From Isochrysis galbana (taxonomy: Eukaryota > Haptophyta > Isochrysidales > Isochrysidaceae), in NCBI GenBank assembly GCA_018136815.1, contig CM030932.1, positions 6,176,407 to 6,240,406 of the forward strand: a DNA stretch of 64,000 bases. Reading direction: 5' to 3'. A model generated the notes under the pieces. It was not told the origin of the DNA, made no database searches, and was given only the letters and a program-made list of their open reading frames with translations. Both the position numbers and the translations under genes were made by a program. Shown here piece after piece: positions 20,053 through 30,079 of this stretch; the stretch's first letter is position 1, and each line of letters opens with the position of its first letter.

Positions 20053-20405
20053 GAACTACCCACAATATCCGGTTAGTCCCAAATCCAAGTGGTTACAGGC
20101 CTTACAATCTTCAATCTTTCAATCTGGACATCTGCTACGCGCGCGCGATCGTCGGCCCGGGTGTCGCGGGCATGTGATGTGCAGAGCCCCGGTGCCAGCT
20201 TGGGCTTGTTGGCAGGCTTGCGGCTTGCTGGGGGCCATGGGAGTGTGATGAAGGGCACGGGGGCACGCGGGCACGCCCGCGAAGTGCGAAGTGAGAACGC
20301 CCACGAAGCTCAAGCCTCTATTCTAGGAGTACATAGGTCTACTTTACTGAGTAGTTATTGACGTCGGAAAACTTGGCGAGGCTCGTAGCGAGACCCGCGG
20401 CAGCG

Positions 20406-21089
20406 ATGTTCTCGCGCCTTCTCGTCCTGGCCGTTTTCGCAGGGGCGGCGTCGTCGCCCAAGAGTACTCCGGCGCATCACGTCGCTGGCGCCACCGCTGC
20501 GGCCAGCTCCGACTTCGACGTGGACGCTGCTCTCGACGGTGCTCACGACGAGGAGGATGAGGATATTGCGAGTTCTGCCCACTCAATCGAAACACTTGGC
20601 TCTGAGCATGTGCCCAGCCTACCAGCGGTTCCAAAACGTCCCGTCAGCCGACCCTACGCCGGTAGCCCGCTCCGTGCATCCGGAGGGCCACCAACCGGGC
20701 GTTCGGCAGCTTCCATGCAGTTCATGATAACAATGCGGATGAAGGAGCAGCTGAGAGGTCTTGGATATCTACCAAGTGAGATCGCCAATCTTGATCCACA
20801 GCGTGCTGCGGCTATCATCGATCGATCCATACCGCGTCCGTCTAGGGGCGTTCCTGATTCCTGGCTGGTGAATGGTCGCGCTGCCCGACGACGTCGCCCG
20901 GGAGCGATCCTGAAGGCGGCGGCTGCTGGAATGGTTAAGGTTGGGTTTTCAGCTAGTCTTGGGCTTATTCTCTACCTAAGCTGCGGTGGGCAGCTTCCAA
21001 CGCCACAGCAGCACCATGTCGATCGTGTTGGGCGTTTGATCCAAAAAGCGATCAAACGCCCGACACGTTACTATTCTCCCAGCTTGTGA
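20406..21089 (+). CDS. Orphan protein with N-terminal targeting sequence and C-terminal membrane segment
   Basis: 227 residues from ATG 20406. This start is preferred over an ATG at 20358 because it gives a clean hydrophobic leader (MFSRLLVLAVFAGAASS), a signal peptide or part of a plastid/ER bipartite leader. The middle is acidic and then Ser/Pro-rich. Around residues 115-140 is a short helical motif (MRMKEQLRGLGYLPSEIANLDPQRAAAIID) of the 'L-x-x-x-G-[YF]-[ST]-x-x-[ED]-I' kind often seen in algal plastid proteins. A hydrophobic segment near 180-195 (VGFSASLGLILYLSCGG) may span a membrane. The last 30 residues are basic. Single exon; function unknown. Confidence 0.6.
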   Translation: MFSRLLVLAVFAGAASSPKSTPAHHVAGATAAASSDFDVDAALDGAHDEEDEDIASSAHSIETLGSEHVPSLPAVPKRPVSRPYAGSPLRASGGPPTGRSAASMQFMITMRMKEQLRGLGYLPSEIANLDPQRAAAIIDRSIPRPSRGVPDSWLVNGRAARRRRPGAILKAAAAGMVKVGFSASLGLILYLSCGGQLPTPQQHHVDRVGRLIQKAIKRPTRYYSPSL

Positions 21090-22105
21090 GCCAGCTGTAC
21101 TTGGCGGTAGCACCGAAGAGCATTCATGCCGTATGGAGAAGCTCCTAGAGTTGAAAATCAATTGTACGCGAAAGGTTGGGATTACAACGTTCCGCAGAGA
21201 ACTGTCAGGACTTGATGACATGTCGAAATGGTGCAACTATTTGCGTGCTGATATCACACATGCTCTTACCATCTCATAGGCCGCCACATACGCCCCGATA
21301 GCCAGTCACCTATCTACACACGATGCACGGCAAGACGAAGACAGCAAATTTGCTCTAGTGTACTCTACCCCCAGATACCGGCACCGAACGCTCGACCCCC
21401 CGAAATGGTTCGGTTGCGAGTAGCTAGGGCGGAAGCCGCCCTCTAACTTGCCCCAAGAGCCAAGAGATGTGCTTCCTCTTCGTTTCTTCCCCGCCTTCTT
21501 TTTCTTTTTGGCCTTCCTTCTCATGTTTGGGTGTTGTCATCTGCTCTTTGTCATGTTTGGATATAATATCATGTAGTATCATTATTATGGATACAACACT
21601 ACTTCGTATAATTATTATTATATATCGCTCCTTTTTCGCTCACCATAAGCCGTTGCCGTTGCACCGCGAGCACGTAGTCGTAGTCGACGCGGCTAACTAT
21701 CAGTAAACCGATAGGGTCATGGAGCGCGCGCCGCCTCCCTCCCTCGCTGCCGCTGCCCTCGCCGCGATGGACGACGCACTCATGAACACGCCCCTGTCGC
21801 CGAAGCGACCGCGCCAGTACGACCCGCCCGACCAGGTGGGCGCAAGAGCCAGCGGGCCACGCCCGCGCACCACCGAGAACAGCGAGACCACAGCCTGCAT
21901 GCTGGCAGTAGCCAGCATGCAGCATGCAGCACAGCCACATCACCCCCCACAGCCGCACCAGCCACACCACATAAGAGGGACGATCCACTAGGGAAGGCCG
22001 CCGGGCCGGGACCCTACACAGCCGCGGTACCGCCCTGGTACTCCGGCACGAGGGACTATATGTACTTTGGCCAACCCAAATATGTAGCATTTATATGTTT
22101 ATATG
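21090..22105. other. Intergenic with a retroelement head at 21697
   Basis: At 21697-21714 the imperfect hairpin CTATCAGTAAACCGATAG is followed by GGTCATGGAGCGCGCGCCGC. This is the same head type as at 39300, and degenerate versions lie at 28867 and 32196. A short ORF starts inside it (21719-21991) with MERAPPPSLAAAALAAMDDAL. No tail or TSD was found. The rest of the stretch has no recognisable gene. Confidence 0.5.
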
Positions 22106-22126
22106 TACTACCTCCGTTCCAAAACT
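22106..22126 (+). repeat. Single Stowaway-like terminal inverted repeat
   Basis: TA followed by CTACCTCCGTTCCAAAACT matches the terminus of the element at 36117-37128 and resembles the plant Stowaway/Tc1-mariner terminus. The partner end was not found to the right, possibly because of the later insertion at 23558. Confidence 0.6.
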
Positions 22127-22299
22127 GAGATGTGAGAGAGCCTTTGGGAAGCGAGGGCGGCGCCTAGAGAAGAGGAGGCACTAGATGGAAGGATGGAAGG
22201 CCCGGGTGTGGGGAGGGTACATGCTGGCTTAAGGTGGTTCCCCAGGTTTTTTTGGACGTAGGGGTTTTTCCGAGGGAGTACGTGGGCGGTTGCCAGGAG

Positions 22300-23325
22300 A
22301 TGACCCGCAAGAGGCGCGGCGGCTTTCAGGCAGGCAACACTTTCTGGAAGGACCGTCGACGTGGCCAGAGAGGAGGAGGGGCAGGGGGGGCAGGGGGAGA
22401 GGTTTCACCCACTCCCAGCGCGCCGGCACAGCCTCCAGCCCGCACCTCTCCAGACGATCTGCAAGATGACGGCAGCTGTGGAGTCTGCGTCTGCGAGGGT
22501 AGGCCTCGGCGCTTTCGGTGCCTCGAGCGGTGGAGATGGCCTAGGCATACGGCAACGCACTTACACATACGCACATCTAAGATGTCCCGTAGGTACCTAC
22601 TCGGCCCAGGATTCTTCACGGGCATCCCCCGGTGCTGTCGTCTGCATGCTCCCGGCCGACGTGCTTCCGTGAGCAACGACTGCCTTGATTGGCAAGAAGG
22701 TTTGTTGTCGTACGTCGAAGCCAATATATACGAGCGCCGACACCTGGTTTGGGGAGCCAAAGGCGCCGCGACGCAAAACGCCTCGGAGCGAGTGGGCAGC
22801 ATTTGCCTAAAATACAGACCCAAGGGCATAGTTATGCGCGACCGTTTGTACCGTTGTACTACTGACCTTGCTATTGCTCACGCCAACGCCATTGTTCTAC
22901 AAACTTTTCAGGTAAAACTGGTGGAGAAGGGTTGGGATGAGGATCCTAGCATAGCTGCGTTTGGGGCTTTTCAATCGCGCATTCTGCACCGCCTCCAAAT
23001 TCCTGTGGGGGAGGAGCAAGGTAAACGCTGGAAGACGGATTTAGATGCCAGGGTTCAAAAGAGTTTGGATCGTAGGACTGCTCCATACCGCCAAGAACGC
23101 GCTCTGATGCGCCGTTCGTTGAAGATTAGACGGCAAAAGGAGACAGCCGCCAACCGCGGGAGCGCTTACACTTACAAGGCGGACAGCGTTGCAGTTGTCG
23201 GTACGTTGTATGGGAATCCCGGAGCTTGTAAGTGTTCCGCGTTCCGCCTTGGCAAAGTGTGCGACATCTTCGTGTGCGTGCCGGAGAGGCAGCGTACCTT
23301 GCACCCTTGCTTGTCACGGGGGTAG
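22300..23325 (+). CDS. Unknown protein, probably transposon-borne
   Basis: 341 residues from ATG 22300 (MTRKRRGGFQAGNTFWKDRR); earlier in-frame ATGs are less convincing. No known domain is recognised. The basic N-terminus is followed by a low-complexity Gly/Pro part, a Cys cluster (CGVCVCEG), an Arg-rich section, a long helical section with LAIAHANAIVLQTFQVKLVEKGW and a basic KIRRQKETAANRG stretch, and a C-terminal Cys cluster (ACKCSAFRLGKVC). A second frame just downstream (about 23349-23497, MSENVSTSSCSESAAAP to SCVECEA) may be a C-terminal continuation after a frameshift. A Stowaway-like terminus lies 175 bp upstream and a retroelement 230 bp downstream, so a mobile-element origin is plausible but unproven. 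Confidence 0.5.
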   Translation: MTRKRRGGFQAGNTFWKDRRRGQRGGGAGGAGGEVSPTPSAPAQPPARTSPDDLQDDGSCGVCVCEGRPRRFRCLERWRWPRHTATHLHIRTSKMSRRYLLGPGFFTGIPRCCRLHAPGRRASVSNDCLDWQEGLLSYVEANIYERRHLVWGAKGAATQNASERVGSICLKYRPKGIVMRDRLYRCTTDLAIAHANAIVLQTFQVKLVEKGWDEDPSIAAFGAFQSRILHRLQIPVGEEQGKRWKTDLDARVQKSLDRRTAPYRQERALMRRSLKIRRQKETAANRGSAYTYKADSVAVVGTLYGNPGACKCSAFRLGKVCDIFVCVPERQRTLHPCLSRG

Positions 23326-23557
23326 AAGGACATTAAAGTGCACGCGGATGTCGGAGAATGTTAGCACATCTTCCTGCTCGGAATCCGCCGCGGCACCATC
23401 TGTGTCGGGCCGGTCGCGTTGTGCTTTGTTTGAGTGTGACTCCGACCCACATTCAGTGATTGAGTCTGAGTTGAGCTGCGTCGAGTGTGAGGCTTGACTT
23501 CATGCATGGATCCATATACACACTAAATGAACACATCTCTCATTCTCCTCATTCTCA

Positions 23558-24305
23558 ACTAAGTTTATACTTGGTTGCCCCATGGGGGGGCACGAGCCCC
23601 CCCCTCTCTCCACTCCTCCCCTGCCATGGGGGAGGAACCACCCATGCTCCTGGCACGCCTGATGGCTTGCCAGGAGCAGAATGCCCTGCTGACCCACTCT
23701 CTCACTGGCAGGCTTGCCTGCCTCGCGCGTCCTGGCCTGTCGTGGCCAACCCATCGCTCCAAGCCCCCCTCCCCCCCTGTTCGACAGGCAGACAGGTGCA
23801 GATTGGGGACCCCTGAGGCACAGGAGCGCCAGCGAGGGAGAGGCAGGGGAGGCCAGGGCCCAGCCCCAGCCTCCTCTGCCCCCTGAGCTGGCCTCCAGGG
23901 GCCTCCAGGGGTCGCCAGGGGCAGCTGCAGGCCTGTCGCAGGCGCGCCATCGCGCGTGCCTGCAGGAGAGGGGAGAGAGAGCGCGGAGAAGGGGGTGGGC
24001 GGAGCGAGAGCTCCGCTCACCGGAAAATAGGTAAGTCCCGCACCTGTTTACAGGATAAGTCGGGACCGAGGCCGCCGCCAGCCCGGTAGGCGTAGGAGGA
24101 AGGGGGGAACGGATCGCCGGGGGGGGGGCGCGGGCCACCGACCATATCTAAGCCCTTTTCCCCTATCCCCCTAGTAGTGCACGGGGGGAGTCGCCTGATG
24201 GCGGGGGGGAAAGGGCCGGGGGAGTGGGGGTGTAGAAAGTTTCCTACGTGAGTAGAAAGTAGAGGCTGCACGGTCGCGTGTGCGGTGAGACTATTAAGAA
24301 ATTAA
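23558..24305 (+). mobile_element. SINE-like retroelement with hairpin head and LINE-type tail
   Basis: 748 bp flanked by a perfect 18-bp TSD, TCATTCTCCTCATTCTCA (23540-23557 and 24306-24323). It starts ACTAAGTTTATACTTGGTTG (with the last TSD bases this restores the AACTAAGT/ACTTGGTT hairpin) and ends GAGACTATTAAGAAATTAA. It is highly similar over its length to 62578-63333, and its 3' half is similar to 47215-47905. Internal landmarks: CCCATGGGGGGGCACGAGCC, GGTAAGTCCCGCACCTGTTT (which looks like a splice donor) and CCCCCTAGTAGTGCACGGGG. No long protein-coding frame with recognisable content. Confidence 0.9.
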
Positions 24306-24323
24306 TCATTCTCCTCATTCTCA

Positions 24324-25880
24324 CAATATGTATGTGTAAGTCACCCAACGTCCTCTAACGTCCTCTTACTGCCCGCGATCTGCCGCGCCCAAGTCAGTTG
24401 AACGTCTTCTTCTCGAGGTCTCTGTGTCTAGCCCGCGCGTGAGTAATAACTAAGGGGAGCGCAGTTTGGCAAGTGGCTACACTTACTATCACATACTTAC
24501 TTTTTCCTAGGGCGCCTCGGGTTCGATGACCGATGGGCGCACACTTCACCTGCCTATTTTACTTCCTTTTCGATTCGGCATTACCCCCATCTCTCCCACA
24601 CGAACGAACGAAGAGGGAGCCTACGTCAGCGCCTATGCGCGCTCTGGGTTACCCCAGCAGGGCAGAAAGCAGGTGCCGCCGCCTCGATGACACAACTGAC
24701 AATACTGGTAACCATTGGCGCAGGGGACACCCCCAAGACCATCTTAGGGGCTGAGTGAGACAACGGAGCATTAATTGAAACATTTACGACACTTGGGACT
24801 CGATATCGGAAACTCAACTAGTTGGATGCACAACCGCCTCCGCGGATTGACTACCAAGCAGACATGCCGCCACACCGACTCTCTGCTGCTCAATTAACGC
24901 CCCAGCCCACTTCCAGGCTCGGAAGGAAGTCTCATGCGAGGTCACTCTACAAGAATGGGCTCTGAAATCCCCTCCTCCCTCCTCCCCTGCACATGCGCAT
25001 CTCTGAGGTCAGAGACGAAGCGGCTGAGCGTCAGGTATGGCGCGAGGGGTGGGTGCGAACGGCATTCGGGCGGCTCATCTAGCGCCGTCGCACTCGTGCC
25101 CTCCCGGTTCCCACTCACAGATGTATGTGGCCCGGCCCCTACCGCGAGAACACCGGCGCAATGCACCGGAATCGACGCACAGCGCAAAAAGCATGGAAGG
25201 GTTTTGGAAGCGGCATGCAGTTCGCCACCAACGCGGTGCACTCATCACGGTACACCAAACGTGCCTGACCGATCGCCCTCAACGTGAAAGTTACAAATCA
25301 TCCCTACACTGTACAGATTCCGCCGCCCATTCCCCTTGCGCCCGACCCCATTCGCCCCCAGACCTTTCACATTCCTCCACGAGGCCCAGCAGGAATGCGC
25401 CAAAGCAACGACACACCCGCATCGCGCGGTGGCACGGTCGTCGACTGTGCGCGTGTGAGGCACGGGGCATGCATCCCCTGCAGCTCATATTCGCCGTTCA
25501 GCGCACATCCGCGCCCGGGGAACTCGCGAGGGCGCTCACAGGCCCAATGAACCAGTCGGAAGCGCACATCCCGTCGCCCGCCTCGCTCCCCCCTTCGGCG
25601 CCACCCCCACCTTAAAGAGAGTCGCTGCGGGGGAGAGAAAGACGCCGCGGGGGGGCCTTCTGTTTACGTTATCGAGGGAGTCTTCCTCTTGAGTATGCGG
25701 TGAGGGGCGACTTAGAGATAACGAACCAGAGAGCAGATGATGCGAGAGAGAAAGAAGGGGGAACGAACTAAAGAGACGCGATACAGAGTTCTTCGAAAGG
25801 GGTTGAAACGTTGAAATTGTACATAGCTTGCAACGGAGGCGGAGCGCCTCTTAGAACAAGCCGCTCTTTCAACGAACTTC
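24324..25880. other. Intergenic, no gene seen
   Basis: No supported ORF or RNA gene. GGGTTCGATGACC near 24520 resembles a pol III B box, but no tRNA cloverleaf could be built around it. A G-run at 25645-25660 lies about 340 bp before the next start codon. Confidence 0.4.
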
Positions 25881-25992
25881 AAAGGTTGTGAAAGCTCTCC
25901 CTCTCTTGTCTGATCTTCCCACAGGGAGGTGCTGCTGCTCTCTCTCGACGGCGTCCTCACAGAGAGAGACCCCGCAGCCGCGAGAGGCCAGC

Positions 25993-28022
25993 ATGGCGAG
26001 TGTCGGAGAGGCAGATCCCAAGGTGGTGCAGCAAACTGTGCTCAGTACACCCGGGGCTGGGGCGAGCACAGCGCAGCCCAGCAGCCACACGAACTCTTAT
26101 GCCTCTGCGGATCCGGTCGCATCCGGGGACATGTCCATCCATGAGGCCGTGTCCATTCAGGAACCGACGGCCACGACAGCACTGCTCAGCAGGGAGTCTT
26201 CTTTCGTGGCCGGGAGCCAGGGACCCACCAGGTCAGTGCTGGCTGCGTCTGACCCCACAACGGATCCAGACAAGAGGGGGACGGACCTTGGGCGATACTC
26301 CATGTCGTCCATGAGATATACCTGTGCAGCTGCTCGGCCGTCGGATCTCCGTCGATCGTTGTTGGAGGATACTACCGAGGCAAGCAAGGCCACCGGAATG
26401 GAGCTGGTCGCCTCATTACATGAGGCGACAAATCGCGTTCATCAAGAGCTCCAGGCACGAGCTGCTGCGCTTGAGGCAGCGCGTAGGGCGTTTGAGCAAG
26501 AGGTAGATACCAAGCGAGCATCACTTATGGCACAAGAGTTCGAGGTTATGAGGAGCGCGAATCAACTTAGACGAGAACAGGTGCGTCGACCTTTGCATGG
26601 AAGTCGTGCATCATGCGTATCGAAGACCGGCGCCGCGGTCCTGTCTGTGTGCATGCATGATCTAGAACAGGACGTGAATGGACGTGCTCGGCGACATTTG
26701 CAAAAAGGTCCTTCTACAAGATGCGTGGGACCTCAAGCGTGCCGTTGTGGAGACATGCCCCTATGAGAGACAGGGGTCGGAATATTTGCGCCACCATTTT
26801 TTGCGGTCTATCGTGATTAATTCTGAATCTTATCCTCTCTCCCTCTGCTCAGGAAGCGTGGTGCTTCTCGCGCAATAGATCTGAGTTGGCTGAAGTAGAG
26901 CAGCAGGCGTCCGTGAGGATCAAGGCAGGAGACTCCACCTTCATAACGACTGCGGCCGTGCTCATGCAGCGTGAGCCTACATCTGCGTTGGCGCTCCTCG
27001 TACGGAAACTCTTGAGTGGGCAGGAACAGATCAATAGACAAGACAGTATGACATTGCCAGTAAGTGCTTCCATCGGCGAAGAGACTAAGGATCTGAGAAG
27101 TATCGGCGAAGAGACTAAGAATCTGAGAAGTACCTTGCGGAGCAATGCGAAGGAGGGTGGCGGTGCGAGAGCAGGCGAGGACAGTGACTGCGCTTTACGA
27201 GATAATGGAGGCCCTGAAGGGAACAACAGCAAACAGAGCCCTACGGGGCTGGTGACCCCCGCAGGCGGAGCTGGCGGAACGAGTCCTATTACTCTCGTAC
27301 TCGATCGCGACGCGGGAACGGTGGCATTCTTGCTGGAATGGTTCCGTGACGGTGAGGTCTCCTTGCAAGGAATGCCCTCATCCATGTTGCGTCGCCTGCA
27401 AACCGAGGCTGCACATTGGAGCATCCGTAGTTTAGAGATGCAATGCGCGTCTCGGCTCGGCAGTTCCAAAGCTGAGGGCGACCAGCAGCGGCACTACAAC
27501 TTCTTGTTGACTCAACTTGAGGAGGGCATGGGCTCGTCAGCCATTTGTCGAGTCTTGATCAGCGAGGCGTGGAAGTGGCTAGCGGAGAGTCAATCCCGCA
27601 GGGAGTTAGCATGTGCCCATCGCACCATGCAGGATGGCAGCTATGAAGCGCAAGAGTCCCGAGCGGACCAGGGATCGCGTGTGGGACTCATGTATGTCCT
27701 CGCAGATGCCCTTGAGAAGCATCCTACGGATGGAGTTCTGCAACGCGTGGCTTTTGGCTGTTTTGCGCTCCTTGGCGCAACGTGTGCAACCGCTCGACCC
27801 GTTCTCGCATATCTGCGGTCAAGGCTTGAGGCAGCGGCAGAGAAAGTTCAGGCACGGGTCGCAGAACCTGTAGGAGCGACCGAGTTAAAGACCACATGGA
27901 TCCAAGCCGTCGGAGAGGTGGACAAATTTCGCCGCGTGCTAAAGTTGTGTCCAAGACCCGCGGAATCAGAAATTGATTGCATTGAGGGATTGAACCGCAC
28001 GCCAGCCGCCAAGCGACGCTAA
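25993..28022 (+). CDS. KCTD-type BTB/T1 domain protein with coiled coil
   Basis: Two exons, 25993-26580 and 26853-28022. The donor is CAG|GTGCGT, the acceptor is GCTCAG, both phase 0, giving 585 residues. Exon 1 is Ser/Thr-rich and ends in a coiled coil (HQELQARAAALEAARRAFEQEV). Exon 2 has a split K-channel-tetramerisation-type BTB domain: first half VRIKAGDSTFITTAAVLMQREPTSALALL (about 26912-27015), second half ITLVLDRDAGTVAFLLEWFRDGEVSL and the helical end (about 27285-27460). Between them is an insert of about 90 residues holding a 30-bp tandem repeat (27072-27101, 27102-27131; IGEETKDLRS then IGEETKNLRS). The C-terminal 190 residues are helical and unassigned. Such proteins oligomerise and often act as cullin-3 adaptors; that role here is inference. 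Start: first ATG after a likely 5'UTR acceptor (CCCACAG near 25923). Confidence 0.75.
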
Positions 28023-28866
28023 CGGCAACCATCGCTTCCCTTTTCCCACCGTGGCCTTCCTCACTACTAGTAGCCTCGCCCCTTGGCCTCTTGCCTTCCC
28101 CTCGCCCCCTAGTCCCTCCTCATCGCCGGCTTACCCCCCTCCGCGACCCTTTCGCTCGCTCCCTGGATTATTACTATGTACGCACGCTCGCAACTTCTTG
28201 GCGCGTATGCGGGAATGGTGTATGGCGAAAGGTTGCATTGCAATCTTCCGAGACCCTTCACACGGTGCGTTATGGCCGTTGCCTTCGACCAATGGCTACC
28301 GGGCGGAAGGAAGCAACTAAGCGGCTTCTGCGATGGCCACATCGCCGGCTAACCGCCGCCTTGAAGTGGGATTGACTTGCCACTCTTGACTTACTCTTCG
28401 TGGATTGTGGCTGCATTTCTACGACAAGTTTCGATAGGTTCTCCCTTCTCTCGCGGAGTCTATGACAAGCTCTGAATAGCATAGTCCGGCGAGTCGAAAC
28501 GCATACTCCGCATTCCATCAGATTGGCATGCATAGAGGCAAATCCTTTTCCAGCCAGATGGCCATATGCACTCATTTGTGTGTGTGTCGCTGTTTGTGGG
28601 CGATCGTTGAGCTCGCACGTCCAAGGTGTCGAGAAAGGAGCAATGCACGCCTCAGTCCCCCGACTCCCTAGAGCGCGCAGCCCCCCCCCCCCCCCCCCCA
28701 CGGCTGCCGAGGCGGCAGTTGCCCCCCTTGAATATAAAAATACCGCCGACAACTAGTTATTCAGTGGTACCGCTAGCCTACGGCGGTGTCACGAGTTGAC
28801 TCATCCACCTCTCCCCGCGCAGGGGGCGGGGAGGAGCGTGCCTTTTGGCTCTTTTCTCTTCAATTA
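28023..28866. other. Intergenic, with a C-run
   Basis: No gene supported. Holds a run of about 19 C at 28681-28699. Confidence 0.45.
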
Positions 28867-28935
28867 TTAGTAAAACTGATAGGGTCATGGGGGCCGCGCT
28901 CCCCCCTTCCTCCATCGCAGATACCCCCTGGGTTT
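28867..28935 (+). mobile_element. Retroelement head with hairpin
   Basis: TATTAGTAAAACTGATA forms a 7-bp stem (one wobble pair, 3-nt loop) directly followed by GGGTCATGGGGGCCGCGCTC, the head type also seen at 21697 and 39300. The GC-rich minisatellite begins right after it, so the rest of the element has been replaced or expanded. Confidence 0.5.
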
Positions 28936-29250
28936 CCCCCAGCGCCCTCCCCCAGCGCCTTCCCCCAGCGCCCTCCCCCAGCGCCTTCCCCCAGCGCCCT
29001 CCGCCAGCGCCTTCCCCCAGCGCCCTCCGCCAGCGCCCTCCGCCAGCGCCCTCCCCCAGCGCCCTCCCCCAGCGCCCTCCCCCAGCGCCCTCCCCCAGCG
29101 CCCTCCCCCAGCGCCCTCCCCCAGCCCCCTCCCCCAGCGCCCTCCCCAGCGCCCTCCCCCAGCGCCCTCCCCCAGCGCCCTCCCCCAGCGCCCTCCCCCA
29201 GCCCCCTCCCCCAGCGCCTTCCCCCAGCGCCCTCCCCCAGCGTCCCCCAC
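28936..29250 (+). repeat. Minisatellite, 13-bp unit
   Basis: About 24 copies of CCCCCAGCGCCCT, with CCTT and CCGC variants. Being 13 bp long, the unit keeps all three frames open on both strands, which creates several false Pro/Ala/Ser and Gly/Arg ORFs. Confidence 0.95.
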
Positions 29251-29619
29251 TGGAGTCCACCCGGGTGTCGTAGCGAAGCTCGTATCCTCATTGGAAACGA
29301 GCCGCGGAGGCGCACCGGCGGCTAGCGCGGCGCACGGCTCACCCGGGGAGCCCGGGACGGGCTCATCGGGGGAACGGGGAGGGCAAATGACGGGCATGTG
29401 AAATGGACGGGGAAGTGGCACGGAACGCAAATCGGAGAGACGGAGGACGTAGGGAAGGGCGCGGCGAGCAGATACCGCTTGATTGGGACTCGTAGGGACT
29501 CGTAGACTCGAAAGGATGACTCGGAAGACTCGGGGCTTGGGGGTACTCAGGGGGCTGCAGGTCACCAACAGGCGATACAACGACGAACAACACGCCACCA
29601 GACAACCTGAACAAGTTCA
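29251..29619. other. Intergenic, no gene seen
   Basis: Between the two minisatellites; a short GACTCGTAG-type repetition near 29490-29530 but no gene. Confidence 0.4.
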
Positions 29620-29843
29620 CATCTCAACAAGTTGACCTCTCAACATGTTGACCCCTCAACATGTTGACCTCTCAACATGTTGACCCCTCAACAAGTTGAC
29701 CTCTCAACATGTTGACCTCTCAACATGTTGACCTCTCAACAAGTTGACCCCTCAACAAGTCAACAAGTTGACCTCTCAACATGTTGACCCCTCAACAAGT
29801 TGACCTCTCAACATGTTGACCTCTCAACAAGTTGACCCCTCAA
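29620..29843 (+). repeat. Minisatellite, 16-bp palindromic unit
   Basis: About 14 copies of TCAACATGTTGACCTC, alternating with TCAACAAGTTGACCCC. The core TCAACATGTTGA is a perfect palindrome. One irregular unit (CAACAAGTCAACAAGTTG) lies near 29753. The array ends exactly at the fold-back element. Confidence 0.95.
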
Positions 29844-30079
29844 CAAGGTGTCGTTCCGTCAATTGTGGGACATCAGTCGAATTGAGCGATCAAATGTCCA
29901 CAGTTATTAAAAATTAAATAAGGGCTAGCACCTGCCTTTCCCGCGGTGCATGTTCCCCCGCGGGGAGAAAAAAGTTGTTATCCCCACGCACTGCTAGCCC
30001 TTATTTAATTTTAAAATAACTGTGGACATTTGATCGCTCAATTCGACGGATGCCCCACAATTGACGGAACGACACCTTG
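29844..30079 (+). mobile_element. Complete fold-back MITE, 236 bp
   Basis: Two inverted arms of about 90 bp (29844-29930 and 29990-30079) with few differences: the left begins CAAGGTGTCGTTCCGTCAAT and the right ends ATTGACGGAACGACACCTTG. The centre holds CCGCGGTGCATGTTCCCCCG and AAAGTTGTTATCCCC. A truncated copy is at 1617-1775. Its terminal 21 bp (CACAATTGACGGAACGACAC plus one base) also occurs inside the Gag-like ORF at 53154. No clear TSD is visible. Confidence 0.9.

Noticed and set aside
24500..24580. tRNA-like B box GGTTCGATGACC
   Set aside because: No A box at proper distance and no cloverleaf could be folded.
28778..29598. Several long Pro/Ala/Ser and Gly/Arg frames
   Set aside because: The 13-bp minisatellite leaves all frames open; no non-repeat coding sequence is attached.
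29620..29843. CRISPR-like array
   Set aside because: No unique spacers; units are contiguous 16-bp repeats in a eukaryotic context.
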